Shown here: positions 7,301 through 11,962 of the stretch, piece by piece
Numbering within the stretch: the first letter of the stretch is position 1
Layout: each line of letters starts with the position of its first letter
Assembly (NCBI GenBank): GCA_944353735.1
Contig: CALVPU010000271.1
Coordinates: 1-11,962, forward strand
Length of the DNA stretch: 11,962 bases
Source of the DNA: an uncultured Eubacteriales bacterium
GTDB taxonomy: Bacteria; Bacillota; Clostridia; Christensenellales; Aristaeellaceae
Reading direction: 5' to 3'
Program-made: the position numbers and the translations under genes
The notes under the pieces: model-generated
Database searches by the model: none
Told to the model about the DNA's origin: nothing
What the model saw: the letters and a program-made list of their open reading frames with translations, nothing else

Positions 7301-7319
7301 CATCCGGAGCGTTTCGCGA

Positions 7320-8333
7320 TTAGGCGAGCTCGGAGAAGTACTTGATGGTGCGGACCATCTGGCTGACGTAGGAGTTCTCGTTGTCGTACCAGGAGACGAC
7401 CTGCACCTGAGAGGTGCCGTTGTCCAGGTTCTGGACCATCGTCTGGGTGGCGTCGAACAGGGAGCCGTAGCGCATGCCGATGACGTCGGAGGAGACGATC
7501 TCATCGGTGTTGTAGCCGAAGGACTCGGTGGTCTGCGACTTCATCTGGGCATTGATCTCATCCTTGGTGGGGGTGCCCTTGACGACCGCGGCCAGGATGG
7601 TGGTGGAGCCGGTGGGGGTCGGCACGCGCTGGGCAGCGCCGATCAGCTTACCGTTCAGCTCCGGAATGACCAGGCCGATCGCCTTCGCGGCGCCGGTGCT
7701 GTTCGGGACGATGTTGCACGCGCCAGCGCGGGAGCGGCGCAGGTCGCCCTTGCGCTGCGGGCCGTCCAGGATCATCTGGTCGCCAGTGTAGGCGTGAATC
7801 GTGCACATGATGCCGGACTCGATCGGGCAGAGGTCGTTCAGGGCCTTCGCCATCGGCGCCAGGCAGTTGGTGGTGCAGGACGCAGCGGAGATGATGGTAT
7901 CCTCGGGCTTGAGCGTCTTGTGGTTGACGTTATAGACGATGGTCGGCAGGTCGTTGCCAGCCGGAGCGGAGATGACGACCTTGCGGGCGCCGGCGTCGAT
8001 GTGCGCCTGAGCCTTGGCCTTGCTGGTGTAGAAGCCGGTGCACTCGAGCACGACGTCTACGCCCAGCTCGCCCCACGGCAGCTCAGCGGCGTTCGCCTTG
8101 GCATAGATGGTGATCTTCTTGCCGTCGACCGTGATGTAGTCCTCGCCAGCCTCGACCTCGTGGGTGCGCGCATAGCAGCCCTGCGTGGAGTCGTACTTCA
8201 GCAGGTGAGCGAGCATCTTCGGGGAAGTCAGATCGTTGATGGCAACGACCTCATAGCCCTCAGCGCCGAACATCTGGCGGAAAGCGAGACGGCCAATGCG
8301 GCCGAAACCGTTAATAGCAACCTTAACAGCCAT
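7320..8333 (-). CDS. gap: Glyceraldehyde-3-phosphate dehydrogenase (NAD-dependent, class I)
   Basis: This is the cytoplasmic glycolytic enzyme that oxidises glyceraldehyde-3-phosphate with NAD and phosphate to 1,3-bisphosphoglycerate. The protein has 337 residues, the standard length. It shows the Rossmann motif INGFGRIGR (7-15), Asp34 in AIND, which favours NAD over NADP, the catalytic Cys153 in SAASCTTNCLAP and the general base His180 in CTIHAYTGDQ. NIVPNSTGAAKAIGLVIPEL and the terminal WYDNENSYVSQMVRT (as seen) are diagnostic of the family. ATG 8333 is preceded by AGGAGGG at six bases. The gene stands alone between its own promoter (8384-8412) and terminator (7273-7300), with no pgk or tpi beside it. 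Its codon use looks more uniform than that of the neighbours, as expected for a highly expressed enzyme. Confidence 0.97.
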   Translation of the reverse strand: MAVKVAINGFGRIGRLAFRQMFGAEGYEVVAINDLTSPKMLAHLLKYDSTQGCYARTHEVEAGEDYITVDGKKITIYAKANAAELPWGELGVDVVLECTGFYTSKAKAQAHIDAGARKVVISAPAGNDLPTIVYNVNHKTLKPEDTIISAASCTTNCLAPMAKALNDLCPIESGIMCTIHAYTGDQMILDGPQRKGDLRRSRAGACNIVPNSTGAAKAIGLVIPELNGKLIGAAQRVPTPTGSTTILAAVVKGTPTKDEINAQMKSQTTESFGYNTDEIVSSDVIGMRYGSLFDATQTMVQNLDNGTSQVQVVSWYDNENSYVSQMVRTIKYFSELA

Positions 8334-8355
8334 GTGAAACCCTCCTAAATCATAC

Positions 8356-8367
8356 GGTACAAGTACC
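8356..8367 (-). promoter_or_regulatory. Inverted repeat in gap leader, possible operator or 5' hairpin
   Basis: The two 5-bp arms GGTAC and GTACC are separated by two bases, about 10-21 bases after the predicted gap transcription start and ahead of its ribosome site. The position fits a repressor operator or a short mRNA 5' stem. It may also be chance. Confidence 0.3.
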
Positions 8368-8383
8368 TCTGTTCACGCTTTCT

Positions 8384-8412
8384 ATTTTACCCCAACGGTG
8401 CGGGCTTGACAA
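8384..8412 (-). promoter_or_regulatory. Strong sigma-A-type promoter of gap
   Basis: On the minus strand there is TTGTCA (8412-8407), a 17-base spacer and TAAAAT (8389-8384), five of six matches in each box. Directly upstream of the -35 box on that strand is an A-rich stretch (about 8413-8438, including seven As in a row) that resembles an UP element. The predicted start near 8377 gives a leader of about 44 bases. Confidence 0.78.
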
Positions 8413-8528
8413 GTGTTTTTTTGGTAAAATATCGATTCTCCTTCAAATCCGCCGCGCTGTCGAGTCCCCTTTCCTTCCCCTTTTCGGGCAATTCCCCCGG
8501 TTTCCTCCGCATTTTCGCCGAAGTGGGA

Positions 8529-8557
8529 TTGAATTTTCTCTCCACCACATGTATAAT
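8529..8557 (+). promoter_or_regulatory. Sigma-A-type promoter of the MoxR operon
   Basis: TTGAAT (8529-8534), a 17-base spacer and a perfect TATAAT (8552-8557) are followed by the MoxR-family ATG at 8591. The predicted start near 8564 gives a leader of about 27 bases. It is divergent from the gap promoter, with about 115 bases between the -35 boxes. Confidence 0.7.
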
Positions 8558-8578
8558 GTTAACAAACGTCCAACGAAT

Positions 8579-8582
8579 GGAG
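8579..8582 (+). promoter_or_regulatory. Ribosome binding site deciding the MoxR start
   Basis: GGAG lies eight bases before ATG 8591. A longer in-frame ATG at 8549 overlaps the -10 box of the promoter and has no ribosome site, so translation should begin at 8591. Confidence 0.6.
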
Positions 8583-8590
8583 TGTGCGCC

Positions 8591-9541
8591 ATGAAGTATA
8601 CCGACCTGAAGCCGCTCGCGGCTGCGCTGAGCCAGAACATCGGCCGAGTGATCGTCGGCAAATCGCGCGAGGTGGAACTGATCCTCGCCGCGCTGTTTGC
8701 CGGCGGGCATGTGCTGCTGGAAGACGTCCCCGGCACGGGCAAGACGACGCTGGCCAAATCGCTGGCCCGGTCGCTCAGCTGCGATTTCGCCCGCGTGCAG
8801 TTCACGCCGGATCTGCTTCCGGCGGACATCACCGGCATGCAGGTCTACGCGCAGCAGACCAGGGAATTCACCTTCGTCAAGGGTCCCGTATTTACGAACA
8901 TCCTGCTGGCCGACGAGATCAACCGCGCCACACCGCGCACGCAGTCGGCCCTGCTCGAATGCATGGAGGAGCGGCAGGTCACCGAGGGCGGAACGACCTA
9001 CGCGCTCGACGCGCCCTTCCTGGTCATCGCGACGCAGAATCCCGTGGAGACGCAGGGCACCTTTCCACTGCCGGAAGCGCAGCTGGATCGGTTCCTGATT
9101 CGCATCTCGCTCGGGTATCCGAAGGATCGGGACGAGGCGGTCGCTCTGATGAAGCGCTTCATCGCCGACAGCCCGCTCGCGCGGCTCGATCCGGTGGCGG
9201 ACAAAGCCGATCTGGCCGAGGCAGCGAAGCTCTGCGCGCGGTGCCACGTCTCCGACGCGGTCATGACCTATGTCGCCGATCTGTGCGAGGCCGCGCGCGA
9301 TCCCGAGAAGGTGCGGCTCGGCCCGTCGCCCCGCGCGATGCTGTCGCTGACGCGCATGGCGCAGGCGCTGGCCGCGATCCGCGGCCGGGATTACGCCATC
9401 CCCGACGACGTCAAGGAGCTGGCCGTACCGGTGCTGGCCCACCGCATCGTCCTGCGTGGGCTGGGCAATCGCGCGCTGGCGGAGGAATTCATCCGGGATC
9501 TGCTGGGCCGGGTGCCCGTGCCCACCGAGGCGAGCGCATGA
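8591..9541 (+). CDS. MoxR-family AAA+ ATPase
   Basis: The protein has 316 residues, typical of MoxR ATPases, which act as chaperones that remodel or assemble partner complexes, often with von Willebrand-factor-A proteins encoded beside them. Visible are Walker A DVPGTGKTT (45-53), Walker B ILLADEIN (104-111), sensor 1 IATQNP (146-151), an arginine-finger candidate in PEAQLDRF (161-168) and sensor 2 GPSPRA (244-249). All catalytic positions look intact. The start at 8591 is supported by GGAG and by the promoter position. Its stop overlaps the DUF58 start by four bases (ATGA), so the two are translationally coupled and their products probably interact. The gene is first in a three-gene rightward operon divergent from gap. 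Confidence 0.93.
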   Translation: MKYTDLKPLAAALSQNIGRVIVGKSREVELILAALFAGGHVLLEDVPGTGKTTLAKSLARSLSCDFARVQFTPDLLPADITGMQVYAQQTREFTFVKGPVFTNILLADEINRATPRTQSALLECMEERQVTEGGTTYALDAPFLVIATQNPVETQGTFPLPEAQLDRFLIRISLGYPKDRDEAVALMKRFIADSPLARLDPVADKADLAEAAKLCARCHVSDAVMTYVADLCEAARDPEKVRLGPSPRAMLSLTRMAQALAAIRGRDYAIPDDVKELAVPVLAHRIVLRGLGNRALAEEFIRDLLGRVPVPTEASA

Positions 9542-10611
9542 ACGTGCTGGTCGTGCTCGCGGTATTCGCTGCGCTGTGCATCGCCTACGGCCGTCTGCTG
9601 GAGCACGTCGCCCTGCGGGGGCTGACCTGTACCCGCGCGTTTTCCCGCCGCGAGGTGTTCGAGGGCGACGAAGGCGAGATGGTGGAGGTCATCAGCAACG
9701 ACCGCCCGCTGATCGTGCCGTGGCTGCGCGTGGAGAGCCGGATCTCCCGCCACCTGCAGTTCGGCCACCAGGAGAACCTCGACGTCAGCGGCAGCATGTA
9801 TCACAAGAGCCTGTTCACGCTGATGCCGTATCAGCGCATCACGCGGCGGCACCGGGTGAAGTTCCTGCATCGGGGCGAATACAACATCGGCAGCGCGTCC
9901 CTGACCGCCGGCGACGTCACGGGCTTCTTCCAGTGCAGCCGCGAGCAGAGGCTGGACGCCCCCGTCACGGTCTACCCGCGGCTGCTGGACGACCGCGATC
10001 TGCCCATGCCATTTTCCCGGCTCATCGGCGAAATGATGCTCGAGCGCCAGCTGCAGCGCGATCCGTTTCTGATCAACGGCATCCGCCCCTACCGCCCCGG
10101 GGATCCCGTGCGGGACATCCACTGGCCGGCCACCGCGCGCATGGGCGAGCTCCACGTGCGGGTGCACGATTTCTCCGCGCAGACGCGGCTGATGGTGGTG
10201 TTCAACGCCCAGCTGAAGGAGAATCAGTGGGACAACCTGATGGAATACGAGCAGGATCTGATCGAGCGCGAGATCTCCATGGCGGCCACGCTGTGCGTGC
10301 GGGCATTGCGCGCAGGGCTGACGGCGGGCTTCGCCGCCAACATGCCAATCGGCGCGTCCGAAGAGAGCGCTGTGCTGCTGCCCTCCGGCGGCGAGGCCCG
10401 TGAAGAAGAGCTGCTGACGGCCTTCGCCCGCCTCCGGATCCTCCGCACGCGCAGCTTCAACACGTTTCTGGAGGAACTGAGCGGCCTGTCCGGGCTGGAC
10501 ATGGTCGTACTCTCCCCGTACGACAGCGGTGAGCTGCAGCTTCGGCTGGAGGCTCTGCGGTCGCGCGGCAATACGGTTCGCCTGTATGTGATGGAAGGGG
10601 GCGCCGCATGA
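9538..10611 (+). CDS. DUF58-domain protein, partner of the MoxR ATPase
   Basis: The protein has 357 residues. It has one N-terminal hydrophobic segment (about 2-17), then a beta-rich region (about 25-150, with HRGEYNIGSASLTAGDVTGF near 111-130, a pattern seen in this family). The DUF58 signature follows: IRPYRPGDPVRDIHWPATAR (182-201) and GELHVR. After it, where many DUF58 proteins carry a von Willebrand-A metal site (DxSxS), this protein reads LMVVFNAQ (218-225). The acidic and serine ligands are therefore missing and metal binding there is unlikely. It is probably membrane-anchored with the main domain on the cytoplasmic side. The ATG overlaps the MoxR stop, and its own TGA overlaps the next gene's ATG. 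Confidence 0.88.
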   Translation: MNVLVVLAVFAALCIAYGRLLEHVALRGLTCTRAFSRREVFEGDEGEMVEVISNDRPLIVPWLRVESRISRHLQFGHQENLDVSGSMYHKSLFTLMPYQRITRRHRVKFLHRGEYNIGSASLTAGDVTGFFQCSREQRLDAPVTVYPRLLDDRDLPMPFSRLIGEMMLERQLQRDPFLINGIRPYRPGDPVRDIHWPATARMGELHVRVHDFSAQTRLMVVFNAQLKENQWDNLMEYEQDLIEREISMAATLCVRALRAGLTAGFAANMPIGASEESAVLLPSGGEAREEELLTAFARLRILRTRSFNTFLEELSGLSGLDMVVLSPYDSGELQLRLEALRSRGNTVRLYVMEGGAA

Positions 10612-11825
10612 AGCCGGACATCGGATCGCTGAAGCGGCGCTGGACCCAGCCGCTGATGATGACAGCGGGCTTTCTCCCGGTGCCGGTGTTGCTGTGCGCG
10701 TGGAACCTCCCGGAAGCGCCGCTTCGGGGCCTGCCCGTCGCGCTTCTGTACGTCTGCGCGGCGTGGATCTGCGCCGCCGTGCCCGGCAGGCGGCGGCTGA
10801 TCGCCGGGGGACTGGGAACCGTAGCGATCGCCGCGCTGGGAATGCTCCTTCTGCCGTGGCGCACGGCACCGGTGCTGCTGGCCATCCCGCTCGTATTCGC
10901 CGCCCTGCTGGCGGCGGGACTGGCGCATAGCAGCGAGATGCCCCTCGCCTACCCCTGCATCGGACTGGGCCTGCACGTCGCAGCGCAGTTTGCCCAGCTG
11001 TTCGACGCGGAGGCCGCCAACGCCGCGGTTTACGTCCTGCGCGGCGCGTTCGTGGTCTATGCCTTCTTGGCGCTTCTGTCGATGAACCGGGCCAGCCTGC
11101 GCGACGCAGCGGCCAAGGGAAGCCCGGCGCCGCTGTCCGTAAGGCGCAAAAACCGGCTGCTGGCCGTAGCACTGGGGCTGGTCACGCTGCTGATCGCCTG
11201 TCTGCCCGCAATTCTGCAGCTCTTTGAACGGCTCTGGAGCACCCTGATCGCCGCAATCGGCCGATTTCTGGCGTGGATTGGCAACCTGTTCGCCGTCGAA
11301 ATGTCGCCCGATACCGGCGGCGGAGGCGGCGCCATGGACATGATGGGCGCGGCGAGCGCCGAACCGAGTCCTTTCTGGGAGATCCTCGAGAAGATCGTGC
11401 TAGTCATTGGCATTGCGACCGCCGTGGCGCTGGCCGTCATCGCCGTCCGCCTGCTCTGGCAAAAATCGCGCCGGATGTTCGCCGCGCTGCTCAGGCGTCT
11501 CCGCCAGTTTGTGCAGGCGGCGTCCGAAGACTATCAGGATGAGATTTCCGATACCCGCGAAGGCGGCGAGCGAAAGCGCCTGTTTCGGAAATTCGTTCGG
11601 AAACCGGATCCGCTGAAGGGCATTGACGCGGCGAAGCTGCCGCCGAGGGAAAGGGTTCGCTTCTATTATTTGCGCGCGCGTCTGAAACACCCCGGCTGGG
11701 CAGCGGAGCAGACGGCGCGGGAGCACTTGCCCGCCGACGCGGTGGAGATCTACGAGCGGGCGCGCTACAGCGCGCATGAGGTGCGCGAGAGCGACGCCAG
11801 CCGCTTTCAGGAGAAGGTCAAATAG
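10608..11825 (+). CDS. Multi-pass membrane protein with DUF4129-like C-terminal tail, no transglutaminase core
   Basis: The protein has 405 residues. About seven to nine hydrophobic segments are visible, the clearest near 15-32, 42-58, 64-83, 87-106, 140-158, 183-205 and 263-284. Between about 235 and 256 lies a Gly/Met-rich loop with five glycines in a row. The soluble tail (about 285-405) is basic and ends in PPRERVRFYY (345-354), TAREHLPADA (369-378) and IYERARYSAHEV (381-392), which match the DUF4129 pattern found at the end of membrane transglutaminase-like proteins. The transglutaminase Cys-His-Asp domain that normally sits between them is absent, and the length is well below those proteins. 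It starts by ATGA overlap with the DUF58 gene, preceded by GGAAGGGG. It probably works in one complex with the MoxR and DUF58 proteins, with function unknown. Confidence 0.8.
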   Translation: MKPDIGSLKRRWTQPLMMTAGFLPVPVLLCAWNLPEAPLRGLPVALLYVCAAWICAAVPGRRRLIAGGLGTVAIAALGMLLLPWRTAPVLLAIPLVFAALLAAGLAHSSEMPLAYPCIGLGLHVAAQFAQLFDAEAANAAVYVLRGAFVVYAFLALLSMNRASLRDAAAKGSPAPLSVRRKNRLLAVALGLVTLLIACLPAILQLFERLWSTLIAAIGRFLAWIGNLFAVEMSPDTGGGGGAMDMMGAASAEPSPFWEILEKIVLVIGIATAVALAVIAVRLLWQKSRRMFAALLRRLRQFVQAASEDYQDEISDTREGGERKRLFRKFVRKPDPLKGIDAAKLPPRERVRFYYLRARLKHPGWAAEQTAREHLPADAVEIYERARYSAHEVRESDASRFQEKVK

Positions 11826-11864
11826 CGGAAGCCCGGCGGAGCACCCCCCATTTGCCTGCCCGTT

Positions 11865-11935
11865 CAGGCTGTCCAAAACCGTCATTGAGCGCGAAAGAGC
11901 TTTGGCCCTTTCGCGCTCCCAGGCTGTCAAAAAAA
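11865..11935. repeat. Hairpin flanked by direct CAGGCTGTC-A-rich repeats
   Basis: The 11-bp perfect stem GAGCGCGAAAG/CTTTCGCGCTC (11887-11897 and 11908-11918, ten-base loop) is bracketed by two same-orientation copies of CAGGCTGTC followed by As: 11865-11878 (CAGGCTGTCCAAAA) and 11920-11935 (CAGGCTGTCAAAAAAA). It lies 40 bases after the operon's stop codon and may terminate or stabilise that transcript. However, the T-rich side is on the minus strand and not directly beside the stem. The arrangement looks like a dispersed REP-like unit. Confidence 0.55.
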
Positions 11936-11938
11936 GGT

Positions 11939-11962
11939 GGCTCTATAATAAAAGTTGGGGTA
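11939..11962 (+). mobile_element. Possible left end of an ISL3-type insertion sequence (cut by window edge)
   Basis: The window ends in GGCTCTATAATAAAAG followed by TTGGGGTA. The GGCTCT beginning and the later G-rich block recall terminal inverted repeats of ISL3-family elements as I remember them. It also contains TATAAT, which could be the -10 box of an outward or transposase promoter. No transposase or second end is in view, so this is a suggestion only. Confidence 0.3.

Noticed and set aside
7203..8348. Plus-strand open frame opposite gap
   Set aside because: It mirrors the gap coding sequence exactly and has no plausible ribosome site or motif.
8406..8430. Plus-strand TTGACA with TAAAAT as a MoxR promoter
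   Set aside because: The spacing is only 13 bases, and a better promoter with a 17-base spacer lies at 8529-8557, close to the gene.
9391..11172. Minus-strand open frame (593 codons) opposite the MoxR/DUF58/membrane genes
   Set aside because: It is antisense to three well-supported overlapping genes, and its product looks like random Arg/Ala/Pro/His sequence.

Overview
The window looks like chromosomal DNA from a GC-rich (above 60% by eye) member of the Firmicutes/Clostridia. Three observations support this. lepA and hemW are close neighbours, a common Firmicutes order. Shine-Dalgarno sites are strong and purine-rich (AGGAGG, GGAGGG). Promoters follow the sigma-A pattern with 17-base spacers and TATAAT or TAAAAT -10 boxes. 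The exact order or genus cannot be fixed from this sequence. Most of the window is housekeeping DNA, plus a membrane/envelope operon of unsolved function and a possible insertion-sequence end at the right edge.

Left part (1-3606). The first 348 bases are the 3' end of an unrecognised rightward gene. Facing it is a leftward unit read from a promoter near 3578-3606: murC (peptidoglycan precursor ligase), a lipoprotein gene whose TTG start overlaps the murC stop, and an AraC-type regulator with an N-terminal cupin-like domain. It ends at a 15-bp hairpin (547-591) that can serve both converging units, with a weaker second hairpin behind it.

Middle part (3686-8412). A second leftward unit, from a promoter at 7215-7243, contains lepA (elongation factor 4), a small YcxB-like membrane protein gene and hemW (radical SAM heme chaperone family). 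The last two are joined by an ATGA overlap. No convincing terminator separates hemW from murC, so read-through is possible. Upstream, gap (glycolytic NAD-dependent GAPDH) is a single-gene unit with its own strong promoter, a short leader with an inverted repeat, and a textbook intrinsic terminator.

Right part (8529-11825). Divergent from gap, a promoter at 8529-8557 drives a three-gene rightward operon with two ATGA overlaps: a MoxR-family AAA+ ATPase, a DUF58 protein, and a multi-pass membrane protein with a DUF4129-like tail. This resembles the widespread moxR-DUF58-transglutaminase operons, but the third protein lacks the transglutaminase core and the DUF58 protein lacks the usual metal-site aspartate/serine motif. 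The last 140 bases hold a hairpin flanked by direct repeats. They then enter a sequence resembling the terminal inverted repeat of an ISL3-type insertion sequence, cut by the window edge.

No RNA genes, CRISPR arrays or complete mobile elements were seen. I found no clearly new system. The best leads are the transglutaminase-less MoxR operon, the repeat/IS junction at the right edge, and the envelope lipoprotein coupled to murC.
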